The translations under genes and the position numbers were made by a program. The notes beneath the pieces are model-generated. The model saw only the letters and a list, made by a program, of their open reading frames with translations, ran no database searches and had not been told where the DNA came from. 64,000 nucleotides of DNA, taken from positions 359,984 through 423,983 of the forward strand of contig NZ_JARKMS010000002.1 of assembly GCF_029350945.1 (NCBI RefSeq). Direction: 5' to 3'. Shown here piece by piece: positions 45,191 to 54,841 of this stretch (positions are counted from its first letter, which is position 1; each line of letters starts with the position of its first letter). Source of the stretch: Maribacter huludaoensis. Lineage in GTDB: Bacteria > Bacteroidota > Bacteroidia > Flavobacteriales > Flavobacteriaceae.

Positions 45191-45772
45191 ATGATACATC
45201 ACTTAAAAGGAAAACTAGTAGAGAAAAACCCAACTCATGTTATTATTGAATGTGGTGGTGTAGGGTATTTTGTAAATATTTCTTTAAATACTTTTTCCAA
45301 GTTGCCGGAGCAGGAAAATATTTCCGTTTTTACGCACCTTCAAGTGAAAGAAGATTCTCACACATTGTTCGGGTTTGTGGAAAAATCTGAACGTGAAATT
45401 TTTAGGTTATTGTTATCTGTCTCGGGTATTGGGTCAAGTATAGCCAGAACCATGCTTTCATCTATGTCTCCCTCTCAGGTCAGGGATGCCATTGCCAATG
45501 GGGATGTTGCTTCTATTCAAGCAGTAAAAGGTATCGGTGCCAAAACGGCACAACGTGTAATTTTAGATCTTAGGGATAAGGTCTTAAAAGTTTACGATAT
45601 AGACGAACTTTCGTTAAGTACAAACAATACAAATAAAGATGAAGCGTTATCTGCTTTAGAAGTTCTGGGCTTCGCACGCAAACAATCAGAGAGGGTTGTC
45701 GATAAAGTGCTTGGTCAAGATGCTTCGCTAAGTGTCGAGGGCATAATAAAACTCGCGCTCAAAAATTTGTAA
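45191..45772 (+). CDS. ruvA: Holliday junction DNA-binding protein RuvA
   Basis: This 193-residue protein forms the tetramer that holds the Holliday junction for RuvB. The N-terminal OB domain is MIHHLKGKLVEKNPTHVIIECGGVGYFVNIS. The tandem helix-hairpin-helix region includes LLSVSGIGSSIARTML and VKGIGAKTAQRVILDL. The C-terminal RuvB-binding three-helix domain ends the protein (DEALSALEVLGFARKQSERVVDKVL). It stops 5 nt before the TTG start of sprA, an arrangement found in other Bacteroidota, so it is probably co-transcribed with sprA. Confidence 0.97.
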   Translation: MIHHLKGKLVEKNPTHVIIECGGVGYFVNISLNTFSKLPEQENISVFTHLQVKEDSHTLFGFVEKSEREIFRLLLSVSGIGSSIARTMLSSMSPSQVRDAIANGDVASIQAVKGIGAKTAQRVILDLRDKVLKVYDIDELSLSTNNTNKDEALSALEVLGFARKQSERVVDKVLGQDASLSVEGIIKLALKNL

Positions 45773-45777
45773 AAAGT

Positions 45778-48700
45778 TTGAAAAACGGGGTAACTAAATT
45801 TCTTAAAATTTCTTTTAAGCACGTCTTTGTATTCTTTATGTTTTTGGGTTCTATAACCAGTGTTGTAGCTCAAGGAACAGAAGAACAGCAGGTAGACTCG
45901 GTAAAGACAGGATACAATCTGGGAAGAATTCTTATTGAGAATCCAGAAAGCATTGTGTCCAAATATATTTATGACCCTAAACTTGATCGTTATATCTATA
46001 ATGAGAGTGTGGGCGATTTTAATATTGGTTATCCTATAATTCTTACACCGGATCAATATTTTAAATTGATCAGGGAAGAAGGAATTAAATCATATTTTAA
46101 AGAAAAATCCGATGCTTATTCGGGTAAAAAAGAAGGTAGTGAAGAAGCACGTAAAAATTTACTTCCCAACTTCTATGTAAATAATGATTTCTTCTCTACA
46201 ATTTTTGGAGGTAATACTATTGAGATAATTCCCCAAGGATCCGTTGCAATGGATTTAGGTGTTATTTGGCAGAAAAATGACAACCCTTCTTTATCGCCTA
46301 GAAATAGAACTAACCTTTCGTTTGATTTTGATCAACGTATAAGTCTTAGTATGTTAGGTAAGATCGGTGAGCGCTTGCAAGTGACCGCTAATTATGATAC
46401 CGAGGCAACTTTCGATTTTCAGAACATTGTAAAATTAGATTATACGCCTACTGAAGATGATATTATCCAGTCTATAGAAGTAGGTAACGTGAATATGCCA
46501 CTTAATAGCTCTTTGATTCAGGGAGCCCAAAGTTTATTTGGTGTAAAAACAAAATTACAGTTTGGCAAAACCTCTGTGACGGCTGTTTTTTCTGAACAAC
46601 GTTCACAAAATAATACCGTAGTTGCTCAGGGTGGGGGTACTTTAAATGATTTTACGTTGACCGCCCTGGACTATGACGAAAATAGACACTTTTTCCTGGC
46701 ACAATATTTTAGGGACAATTATGATGATGCCCTATCTGCCTATCCGTATATACAGAGTCAAGTACAGATTACCCGAATAGAAGTATGGGTTACCAACAGA
46801 ACTCAGCAAACATTGAATGTACGTAATGTAGTGGCAATTCAAGATTTAGGTGAATCTAATATTGCCAAGACCAGGGTAGGTCAGAATAATGGTAGTGGGG
46901 TTGGCTTCTTCAACGGTCCGGCAGATGTAAGACCTAGAAATAACGCTAATGACTATGACCCCGCTTTAATACTTTCTGGAGGTGGTGCCTTAAACGATAA
47001 TATTAGGGAGATTGCAACTGTTGAAAGTGGGTTTAATGCGGGTAGTTTTGCCGGAGGATATTCTCCAAACCAGGGTTTTGATTATGCGTACCTAGAGAAT
47101 GCAAGAAAATTAGAGCAGGGTAGGGATTATGATTTCAACTCACAATTGGGTTATATATCCTTAAATCAACGCCTAAGTAACGACGAAGTTTTGGGTGTTG
47201 CCTATCAGTACACCTTTCAAGGTCAAGTTTATCAAGTAGGTGAATTTGCAAATGGAGGTATAGAAGCTACTACCGTTACACAAGACGTTAGTGCCGTAAT
47301 TGAGAATAATACATTAATACTTAAACTTCTTAAAAGTAATATCACCAATATCTCTGATCCTATTTGGGACTTGATGATGAAGAATATTTACGCTACAGGT
47401 GCATATAGTTTAAGTCAGGAAGATTTTAAGATGAATATTTTATATTCTGATCCTACTTCAAGAAATTATATAACCCCGGTAGAAGAAGGTCCGGGTTCTG
47501 GTTGGCCAGAAGGTTTAGAAGAGACTATTCTATTAAATGTATTTAACTTGGATAGATTAAATGTCTATAACGATATACAACCTGGTGGAGACGGATTTTT
47601 CGATTTCATTAGCGGGCAGACTATAGATGTGCAAAACGGCCGAATCATCTTTACCAAAGTAGAACCTTTTGGAGAGTTCTTGTATGAAAAGCTACAGAAT
47701 GGTAACAGTGGCCAGTATGATGTTACTTCTGGTTATAATGCCAACCAAGAGCAATATGTATTCAGGGATATGTATGCTTTAACAAAAACTGCGGCACTTC
47801 AAGATCCGGAGAAGAATAAATTTTTGCTAAAGGGCTCTTATAAATCTGAAGGTAGTAATGGTATTTCTATAGGTGCATTTAACGTACCTCAAGGTTCTGT
47901 GACGGTGACCGCAAATGGTAGGACTTTGCAAGAGGGTATAGATTACACGGTTAATTATCAATCTGGTACGGTTCAAATTTTGGATCCGAGTTTAGAGGCT
48001 TCTAATGTGCCTATTAACATATCGGTAGAGAATAATGCTGTGTTCGGTCAGCAAACGCGTCGTTTTACCGGTGTAAACGTAGAGCATCAATTCAATGAAA
48101 AATTTGTTTTGGGCGGTACGTTATTGAATATGAACGAACGTCCGTTAACACAGAAATCTACCTATGGTGTAGAGTCTGTAAACAATACTATTTTTGGTTT
48201 AAATACTAACTTTTCTACAGAGGTGCCTTTCTTGACCCGTATGGTGAACAAGCTGCCAAATATAGATACAGATGTGCCTTCCAATATATCGGTAAGGGCA
48301 GAAATGGCGGCCTTGATACCCAATTCTCCTAAAAATGCTGATTTTGAAGGGGAAACAACTACGTATTTGGATGATTTTGAAGGTGCGCAGGCATTAATAG
48401 ATATTAGGGCATCGTTAGGGTGGTCTCTTGCGAGTATGCCTTTGGAGTTTGGTAACGATGATCAACCGTTTGGTAGTTCGCCGGAAGATTTAAATAACTT
48501 ATTGAACGGTTACGGTAGGGCTAAGTTATCTTGGTATACTATTGATCCCATATTTTATACTACGCAAAGACCGGCTTCTGTTAGTGATGACGATCTTTCC
48601 ATCAACGCTACCCGTAGGGTTTATATTGATGAAGTTTTTCCAGAAACAGATGTGGCGCAAGGGCAAACCCAAGTACAGACCACTTTGGATATGGTCTACT

Positions 48701-51700
48701 ATCCAAATGCTAAAGGGCCGTATAATAACAACCCGGATTTTGAAACTGAAGCTCCGTCGGAAAAATGGGGCGGTATGATGCGTTCTTTGAGTAGTACGGA
48801 TTTTGAGCAGAGTAATGTGGAGTTTGTTCAGTTTTGGGTAATGGACCCATATGTTGATGGTATTGCCAATGGTGCGGGTGAATTGGTGCTTAACCTTGGT
48901 AATATATCCGAGGATATTTTGCGCGATGGTAAAAAGCAATATGAAAACGGTTTGCCCGGTGTAAACAGTAACGATTTTGTTTCGCCTACCTCTTGGGGCG
49001 AAGTGCCCGCAACGCAATCTTTGGTCTATGCTTTTGATGCTGACGAAAATAATAGGGTTTTGCAGGATACCGGTTTTGATGGTTTGGATGATGTGCGTGA
49101 AGCAGATGTATATACCAGTAACCCGGGCAGTGATCCTGCATTGGATAATTATGTATACTATTTAAATAGAGAAGGTAGTATTTTAGAAAGATATCAAGAC
49201 TTTAATAATCCACAAGGGAACTCGCCTGTTTCGGTAACAAATACGGACAGGGGCTCTACTACATTACCAGATGTGGAAGATGTAGATAGAGATTTAACAA
49301 TGAATACCGTAAATAGCTATTATGAGTACCGTATTGCTATTAAGCCGAATACTACTATTAACGATAAGTATGTAACCGATATCATTGAAGGTACGGCAAG
49401 TGGGGAACCAAGAATATTAAACGGAGATGAGGTTAATTACCGTTGGATACAATATAAAGTTCCATTGAGCGACTTTACAGATGCCATAGGCGGTATAACA
49501 GATTTTAGGTCTATCAGTTTTATGCGTATGTACATGACAGGGTTTAATAGTCCTACAGTTTTGCGTTTTGCAACTTTAGATTTGGTTAGGGGAGATTGGC
49601 GTACCTATACAAGTACATTGCAAGATAAAAATATTGATAGTGATCCCTCTGACGACGGTACTACCTTAGATGTAAATACCGTAAACATAGAAGAAAATAG
49701 TAGTAGAACCCCAATACCGTACGTATTGCCTCCGGGTGTGGTTAGGGAACAGTTAAATAATAACAACACCATTATTCGCCAGAACGAGCAATCCCTTTCA
49801 TTGACAGTTTCTAATTTAGAGTCTGAAGATTCACGCGGAGTGTTTAAAAATTTGAACGTTGATATTCGTCAATATGAGAAATTGAAAATGTTCATACATG
49901 CCGAAAAAATTATAGATAGTGATTATGCGGATACCTCTACACCTTTGGTAGGTTTCTTGCGTATGGGTACAGATTTTACCCAAAACTACTATCAAATAGA
50001 ATTACCGTTAGAGTTTACGCCTTTTACGGCGGTTTCAGATGATGAGATCTGGCCAGAGAACAACGAGATGAATATTTTGCTTAGCGATTTGACAAAAGTA
50101 AAGTCGCAATGGATTGCAGATGGTGAGCTTAGTGATGTTCGGTTCTTTGAAATTGATAATGGTGAAGTAATACCTGTTGGTGAGTTTGATGTTCGTACAC
50201 CAGGTAGAATACGTATTGGTATTAAAGGTAACCCTTCTTTAGGTAGTATACGTACTATGATGGTGGGGGTTAAAAACCAGGATATTTTACCGGCAAGAGG
50301 TGAAGTATGGTTTAATGAACTACGCCTTGCAGGATTGGATAATAACGGTGGTTGGGCCGCAATTGCCGCAGTAGACGGTAATATTGCAGATTTTGCCAAC
50401 TTTAGTGCAACGGGTAGTAAGAGTACTTCAGGTTTTGGTTCAATAGATCAAATGCCAAATGAGCGTGCACGTGAAGATGCCGTTTCATATGATGTTGTTA
50501 CCAATGTTAATGTTGGGCAATTGCTTCCTAAAAAATGGGGTATTCAATTACCGTTTAATTACGGAATATCAGAACAGATGATCACACCGGAGTTTGATCC
50601 TGTATATGATGATTTAAAACTAGCGGATAGAATAGCGGCCGAAGATACCCAAGAAGGTAAAGATGAGGTTTTAGAGCAGGCAGAAGACTATACAAAACGT
50701 ACCAGTATTAATTTAATTGGTGTGCGTAAAGACCGTAGTGAAGAGGCCGATGCTAATTTCTACGATATTGAAAACTTCACCTTTAACTATAGTTATAACG
50801 AAACAGACCATAGGGATTTTGAAATTGCTGAGTTAAAAGAACAGAATGTAAATACCGGTTTTGTATATAATCATAGTTTTGAACCGGTTGAAATTGCACC
50901 TTTCGCCAAAAAAGATTCGCTCTTAACGGGTAAATATTGGAAATGGTTGAAAGATTTGAACTTAAACTTGTTACCGTCAAATATTGGGGTTACCTCAAAT
51001 ATCAATAGACAGTTTAATGCACAACGTTTTAGGGATGTTTATACCGATGGTGAGGACAGAATAGAATTGCCGGAGCTTCAGCAGCGTAATTATTTATTTA
51101 ATTGGCAGTATGCGGTCAATTATAATTTGACCAAATCACTTAGATTGAACTTAACAGGTTCCAATAATAATATCGTTAGAAATTACTTGAACGAAGATGA
51201 GCCTGTAGAATCAATAGATAGAATTAGAAATGAATTAGGTTTATGGGATGGCTTTTTTGATGTAGGTGAGCCAAACAGACATTCTCAGCAAATGCAATTG
51301 AACTATGAGGTGCCATTTTCTAAAATACCTGCGTTAGATTTTATTAGTACACAATATTCTTACACCAGTAATTTTGATTGGCAAAGGGGTGGTGATGCAT
51401 TGTTTGAGGTTGCCGGTGAATATATCAACACCGTGCAAAATGCAAATACACATACAATAACTTCGTCTTTGACCATGCAAAAGTTCTATGATCTTATCGG
51501 ACTTAAAAAGCGTTCCGCTCCAAGAGCATCAACTGCCGGTCCTATACGAAGGGATAAATCTGGTGCTGTCTCCGAAGATCAAGAAAAAATTAAAGGTAAA
51601 ACAAGTGATTTGTTCAATACCGTAGTGGATATTGTTACCATGGTAAAAAGATTGAATTTCAACTACAGTGAGAACAATGGTACCGTACTTCCTGGGTATA

Positions 51701-52962
51701 CACAATCTGTAGGCTTTGTAGGTACTACGAAACCCACTATTGGTTTCTTGTTCGGTAGTCAGTCAGATGTTCGTTATGAAGCGGCTAGAAATGGTTGGCT
51801 AACCGGTTTTCAAGAATTTAATGAGCAATTCATCCAAAGAACAAACAAACAATTGAATATTACCGCTACTGCGCAACCAACCAAAGATATTACTATAGAT
51901 TTGGTCGCGGACAGACAATATTCTGATAGTTATCAAGAGAATTTTAATGTTGTTGATCAAGAATATAATCTTCAGTTGGGCAATAACTATGGTAGTTTTA
52001 GTATCTCTACTATGATGATCGGTACTGCATTTGGTAAGAGTGATGAGTTTGACTCAAGTACCTTTCAACAGTTTAAGGATAATAGGATTACAATAGCTAA
52101 TAGATTAATTTCTGACCGTTCACAACCTGTAGGTGAGTTAGATGAAGATGGTTTTCCACAATTGTATGGTAAAACGCAACAAGATGTTTTGTTACCGGCA
52201 TTCTTTGCAGCATATACGGGCCAAGATGCCGAACGCGTAAACTTAGATACGTTTAGGGATATTCCTATTCCTAACTGGAGTATTAAATATACGGGTCTAA
52301 TGAAGAGCAAATGGTTTAAAAAGAAATTCAAGCGTTTTTCTTTAAGCCACGGGTATCGCGCATCATATAGTATAAACTCATACCAAACGAATTTAGAAAA
52401 GGTTCAATTGATCAAAGATGGTGAAAATGCTATTAATGCAGAGAATCTAGATATTTTGCCCGATCTTATTTTAAACAATGTGGTGCTTACAGATCAATTT
52501 AACCCATTGGTAAGGGTAGATTTTGAAATGAAGAATTCTGTTAGTGTATTGGCGGAAGTAAGAACAGATAGAACATTGTCATTAAGTTTTGATAATGATT
52601 TAATGACCGAGATCAATGGTAAAGAATATACTGTTGGTTTAGGATATCGTTTTAAAGATGTAAAATTTGTAACCAATATTGGAGGTAATAAAACAAGGCT
52701 AAAAGGTGATTTAAATCTGAAAGCGGATGTAACTTTAAGAGATAACATTACTATTATTAGAAATTTAGATATTAATAATAATCAAATAACCTCTGGTCAG
52801 AATCTAATGTCGTTGAAGTTTACTGCAGATTATGCCCTAAGTAAGAATTTAAATGCATTGTTCTTTTATGATCATTCATTCTCTCAATTTGCAGTCTCCA
52901 CTGCTTTTCCGCAAACAACAATTAATACCGGGTTTACAATTCGCTACAATTTTGGCAACTAA
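45778..52962 (+). CDS. sprA: Type IX secretion translocon / gliding motility protein SprA
   Basis: This 2394-residue protein is the giant outer-membrane beta-barrel through which the type IX secretion system exports proteins, required for gliding in Flavobacteriia (Sov in Porphyromonas). A signal peptide is present (VFVFFMFLGSITSVVAQ). N-terminal SprA-family segments include YNLGRILIENPESIV and PNFYVNNDFFSTIFGG. Many amphipathic beta strands with alternating aromatic residues run to the C-terminus, which ends in FTIRYNFGN, a barrel-type terminus. The start is TTG at 45778, 5 nt after ruvA. No ATG lies between it and the signal peptide core. No other gld/spr/por genes are in the window, so the rest of the system is elsewhere. 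Confidence 0.96.
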   Translation: MKNGVTKFLKISFKHVFVFFMFLGSITSVVAQGTEEQQVDSVKTGYNLGRILIENPESIVSKYIYDPKLDRYIYNESVGDFNIGYPIILTPDQYFKLIREEGIKSYFKEKSDAYSGKKEGSEEARKNLLPNFYVNNDFFSTIFGGNTIEIIPQGSVAMDLGVIWQKNDNPSLSPRNRTNLSFDFDQRISLSMLGKIGERLQVTANYDTEATFDFQNIVKLDYTPTEDDIIQSIEVGNVNMPLNSSLIQGAQSLFGVKTKLQFGKTSVTAVFSEQRSQNNTVVAQGGGTLNDFTLTALDYDENRHFFLAQYFRDNYDDALSAYPYIQSQVQITRIEVWVTNRTQQTLNVRNVVAIQDLGESNIAKTRVGQNNGSGVGFFNGPADVRPRNNANDYDPALILSGGGALNDNIREIATVESGFNAGSFAGGYSPNQGFDYAYLENARKLEQGRDYDFNSQLGYISLNQRLSNDEVLGVAYQYTFQGQVYQVGEFANGGIEATTVTQDVSAVIENNTLILKLLKSNITNISDPIWDLMMKNIYATGAYSLSQEDFKMNILYSDPTSRNYITPVEEGPGSGWPEGLEETILLNVFNLDRLNVYNDIQPGGDGFFDFISGQTIDVQNGRIIFTKVEPFGEFLYEKLQNGNSGQYDVTSGYNANQEQYVFRDMYALTKTAALQDPEKNKFLLKGSYKSEGSNGISIGAFNVPQGSVTVTANGRTLQEGIDYTVNYQSGTVQILDPSLEASNVPINISVENNAVFGQQTRRFTGVNVEHQFNEKFVLGGTLLNMNERPLTQKSTYGVESVNNTIFGLNTNFSTEVPFLTRMVNKLPNIDTDVPSNISVRAEMAALIPNSPKNADFEGETTTYLDDFEGAQALIDIRASLGWSLASMPLEFGNDDQPFGSSPEDLNNLLNGYGRAKLSWYTIDPIFYTTQRPASVSDDDLSINATRRVYIDEVFPETDVAQGQTQVQTTLDMVYYPNAKGPYNNNPDFETEAPSEKWGGMMRSLSSTDFEQSNVEFVQFWVMDPYVDGIANGAGELVLNLGNISEDILRDGKKQYENGLPGVNSNDFVSPTSWGEVPATQSLVYAFDADENNRVLQDTGFDGLDDVREADVYTSNPGSDPALDNYVYYLNREGSILERYQDFNNPQGNSPVSVTNTDRGSTTLPDVEDVDRDLTMNTVNSYYEYRIAIKPNTTINDKYVTDIIEGTASGEPRILNGDEVNYRWIQYKVPLSDFTDAIGGITDFRSISFMRMYMTGFNSPTVLRFATLDLVRGDWRTYTSTLQDKNIDSDPSDDGTTLDVNTVNIEENSSRTPIPYVLPPGVVREQLNNNNTIIRQNEQSLSLTVSNLESEDSRGVFKNLNVDIRQYEKLKMFIHAEKIIDSDYADTSTPLVGFLRMGTDFTQNYYQIELPLEFTPFTAVSDDEIWPENNEMNILLSDLTKVKSQWIADGELSDVRFFEIDNGEVIPVGEFDVRTPGRIRIGIKGNPSLGSIRTMMVGVKNQDILPARGEVWFNELRLAGLDNNGGWAAIAAVDGNIADFANFSATGSKSTSGFGSIDQMPNERAREDAVSYDVVTNVNVGQLLPKKWGIQLPFNYGISEQMITPEFDPVYDDLKLADRIAAEDTQEGKDEVLEQAEDYTKRTSINLIGVRKDRSEEADANFYDIENFTFNYSYNETDHRDFEIAELKEQNVNTGFVYNHSFEPVEIAPFAKKDSLLTGKYWKWLKDLNLNLLPSNIGVTSNINRQFNAQRFRDVYTDGEDRIELPELQQRNYLFNWQYAVNYNLTKSLRLNLTGSNNNIVRNYLNEDEPVESIDRIRNELGLWDGFFDVGEPNRHSQQMQLNYEVPFSKIPALDFISTQYSYTSNFDWQRGGDALFEVAGEYINTVQNANTHTITSSLTMQKFYDLIGLKKRSAPRASTAGPIRRDKSGAVSEDQEKIKGKTSDLFNTVVDIVTMVKRLNFNYSENNGTVLPGYTQSVGFVGTTKPTIGFLFGSQSDVRYEAARNGWLTGFQEFNEQFIQRTNKQLNITATAQPTKDITIDLVADRQYSDSYQENFNVVDQEYNLQLGNNYGSFSISTMMIGTAFGKSDEFDSSTFQQFKDNRITIANRLISDRSQPVGELDEDGFPQLYGKTQQDVLLPAFFAAYTGQDAERVNLDTFRDIPIPNWSIKYTGLMKSKWFKKKFKRFSLSHGYRASYSINSYQTNLEKVQLIKDGENAINAENLDILPDLILNNVVLTDQFNPLVRVDFEMKNSVSVLAEVRTDRTLSLSFDNDLMTEINGKEYTVGLGYRFKDVKFVTNIGGNKTRLKGDLNLKADVTLRDNITIIRNLDINNNQITSGQNLMSLKFTADYALSKNLNALFFYDHSFSQFAVSTAFPQTTINTGFTIRYNFGN

Positions 52963-53009
52963 TTTAGAAACTTAATAAAAGTTGAATACAGATTAAATGA
53001 GGCCTTATT

Positions 53010-53027
53010 AAACATTTATAAATGTTT
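53010..53027. repeat. Perfect 18-bp palindrome before gcvH
   Basis: AAACATTTATAAATGTTT is a perfect dyad followed by TGA. It may act as a weak terminator after sprA, since only a short T-run follows. It abuts the TTG of the gcvH promoter (53027-53029), so an operator role is also possible. It shares the core TTTATAAA with 54694-54711. Confidence 0.6.
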
Positions 53028-53057
53028 TGATAACCTAAGTTGAAAACTTTACATTTG
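53027..53057 (+). promoter_or_regulatory. Promoter of gcvH
   Basis: TTG at 53027-53029 and TACATTTG at 53050-53057 are separated by 20 bp. The -7 box lies 26 bp before the ATG. The -33 element touches the palindrome at 53010-53027. Confidence 0.65.
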
Positions 53058-53083
53058 CCGAAGTAAAATAATAAACGATTATA

Positions 53084-53464
53084 ATGAATATACCAGCCGA
53101 ATTAAAATATACAAAAGATCACGAGTGGGTAAGGATCGATGGTGATGTTGCCACTGTAGGTATTACAGATTTCGCACAAGGTGAATTAGGTGATATTGTT
53201 TATGTAGAAGTAGATACTCTTGATGAAACTTTAGAACGAGAAGCTATTTTTGGAACAGTTGAAGCTGTAAAAACTGTTTCTGACTTGTTTTCTCCTTTAT
53301 CTGGTGAGATTATCGAGTTTAATGAAGCACTTGAAGATGAGCCGGAAAAAGTAAATAGTGACCCATACGGTGAAGGTTGGATGGTAAAAATTAAATTTAG
53401 CAATGCTAGCGAATTAGATGATTTGTTGAGCGATGCTGCATATAAAGAGATAATTGGTGGTTAA
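53084..53464 (+). CDS. gcvH: Glycine cleavage system H protein
   Basis: This 126-residue protein shuttles the aminomethyl group between the P, T and L proteins on a lipoyl arm. The lipoylation lysine is Lys63 in [16 protein letters not shown]. The N-terminal [35 protein letters not shown] is the family signature. Length is normal. The genes for the P and T proteins are not in the window. The vanZ-like gene begins inside its 3' end, so the two are translationally coupled. Confidence 0.97.
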   Translation: MNIPAELKYTKDHEWVRIDGDVATVGITDFAQGELGDIVYVEVDTLDETLEREAIFGTVEAVKTVSDLFSPLSGEIIEFNEALEDEPEKVNSDPYGEGWMVKIKFSNASELDDLLSDAAYKEIIGG

Positions 53465-53849
53465 AAACACTATTTATAAAGTACTTTTCATAAGCTGGAT
53501 GATGTTTGTAACATTTTTCAGCTTATTTTCTTTTTCGGGAATTGGTGCCTCTAGCTTCAATATTCCGCATATGGACAAAATCGTACATTTTACCTTCTAT
53601 TCTGTAATGGTGGTGCTGGGTTACTTGGCAATACCCAAAAGTAAAGAACAATTGGTAGGTAGGGCTAAGTTGTTGTGGTACATTGTTTTATTCGCGATAG
53701 TCTACGGCATAATTATTGAAGTACTACAACATGTGGCAACTTCTGACAGGCATGGTGATCCGCTAGATGCTTTGGCAAATTCTACCGGAGCTCTTGTAGG
53801 ATTGTTGGTCGTTAGATTTCTGTTTTTTCGAGTGCCCTCGTTAAAATGA
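53454..53849 (+). CDS. VanZ family membrane protein
   Basis: This protein of about 131 residues has four hydrophobic helices. It carries the VanZ-like signature: [21 protein letters not shown] in the first half and [36 protein letters not shown] in the second. VanZ-like proteins have no settled function; the name comes from a teicoplanin-resistance cluster but most members are unrelated to resistance. The start is a TTG (53454) or GTG (53457) inside the last codons of gcvH; no ATG is available before the first helix. The gcvH-vanZ-tonB order is seen in other Flavobacteriia. Confidence 0.85.
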   Translation: MVVKNTIYKVLFISWMMFVTFFSLFSFSGIGASSFNIPHMDKIVHFTFYSVMVVLGYLAIPKSKEQLVGRAKLLWYIVLFAIVYGIIIEVLQHVATSDRHGDPLDALANSTGALVGLLVVRFLFFRVPSLK

Positions 53850-53911
53850 AAATTTTAGTTGCATTTTTATCGATTAATTAGTTAAATTAGCAATCACTAA
53901 ATTGAAAATAT

Positions 53912-54616
53912 ATGGAACCTAAAAAGAATCCTAAAGCGGATTTAACAAAGAACAGCAGTCTTTATTTCGTTATCGGTTTGTTCGCAGTAATGCTATTTAC
54001 ATATGTAGCATTTGAATGGAAAACGTATGATGAGGTGAATGATTATGATATTTCTATGAATGTGGATGATCTTTTAGATGAAGAAGTTCCAATGACAGAA
54101 CAGATTAAAACTCCACCGCCACCACCGCCACCAGCTGCACCAGAAATTATTGAAGTTGTAGAAGATGAAGAAGAGGTTGAGGAAACTGTAATCGAGTCTA
54201 CTGAAACTAGTCAAGAAGAGGAAATCGTTGAAGTTGAGGACGTTGTTGTTGATGAAATCGAAGAAGACGTTGATGTGCCTTTCGCAGTTATTGAAGATGT
54301 ACCTGTATTCCCAGGTTGTGAAAATGAAAGCGATAAAAGGGCTTGTTTCAACAAAATGATACAAAAACACATTGGTAAGAACTTCCGTTACCCAGAAATT
54401 GCTCAAGAAATGGGTGTTCAAGGTAGGGTTAGTGTAATGTTCGTTATACAAAAAGATGGTAGTATTGGTAACGTTAGAATGCGTGGTCCAGATAAAAACC
54501 TAGAAAAAGAAGCAGCTAGAATTATTAGTAAGTTGCCAAAAATGACCCCTGGTAAGCAGAGAGGTAGAGCTGTACGTGTTCCGTTTAGTATTCCTATCAA
54601 TTTTAAATTACAATAG
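53912..54616 (+). CDS. TonB family energy transducer
   Basis: This 234-residue protein has a short cytoplasmic N-terminus, one membrane helix (SLYFVIGLFAVMLFTYVAF, about 16-34) and a proline run (TPPPPPPPAAPEII, near 68-80). A very acidic spacer rich in Glu and Val follows (about 80-128). The C-terminal TonB domain is RYPEIAQEMGVQGRVSVMFVIQKDGSIGNV to the end at FKLQ. TonB proteins pass proton-motive energy to outer-membrane receptors. The periplasmic spacer is shorter and more acidic than in E. coli TonB. The exbBD partners are not in the window. A two-cysteine segment (FPGCENESDKRACFNKMIQ) typical of Bacteroidota TonB precedes the domain. Confidence 0.92.
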   Translation: MEPKKNPKADLTKNSSLYFVIGLFAVMLFTYVAFEWKTYDEVNDYDISMNVDDLLDEEVPMTEQIKTPPPPPPPAAPEIIEVVEDEEEVEETVIESTETSQEEEIVEVEDVVVDEIEEDVDVPFAVIEDVPVFPGCENESDKRACFNKMIQKHIGKNFRYPEIAQEMGVQGRVSVMFVIQKDGSIGNVRMRGPDKNLEKEAARIISKLPKMTPGKQRGRAVRVPFSIPINFKLQ

Positions 54617-54643
54617 TATTTAGTTACTGTTTCAATACATATA

Positions 54644-54677
54644 AAATCCCGGGCACAATGCTCGGGATTTTTTTTGT
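54644..54677 (+). terminator. Terminator after the tonB gene
   Basis: AAATCCCGGGC pairs with GCTCGGGATTT (one G-T pair) around a 5-nt loop, followed by a long T-run. Confidence 0.92.
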
Positions 54678-54693
54678 CATTTTTTTAGCTCAG

Positions 54694-54711
54694 TTGTCTT
54701 TATAAAGACAA
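54694..54711. repeat. Perfect 18-bp palindrome upstream of heme O synthase
   Basis: TTGTCTTTATAAAGACAA is a perfect dyad in the 225-bp gap before ctaB, 80 bp upstream of the promoter -33 element. No T-run follows it, so it is not a terminator. Core TTTATAAA as at 53010-53027. Confidence 0.6.
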
Positions 54712-54791
54712 GTCTTGTGTTGTTATTTCTTCCGTTGTAGAATGGTATACAGAAGGGCACTTTCAATAATACTAGAAATAAAGCATTTAGG

Positions 54792-54822
54792 TTGCAGAAA
54801 TATTACTGGGGCGTTATCTTTG
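54792..54822 (+). promoter_or_regulatory. Promoter of the ctaB-coxC operon
   Basis: TTG at 54792-54794 and TATCTTTG at 54815-54822, spacing 20 bp. The predicted transcription start is about 10 nt before the ATG at 54842. Confidence 0.6.
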
Positions 54823-54841
54823 CACCCCTATTTAAAGAAAT

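Noticed and set aside
48526-49017. Minus-strand open frame of 163 codons
   Set aside because: It is antisense within sprA, with no signal peptide, domain or start context.
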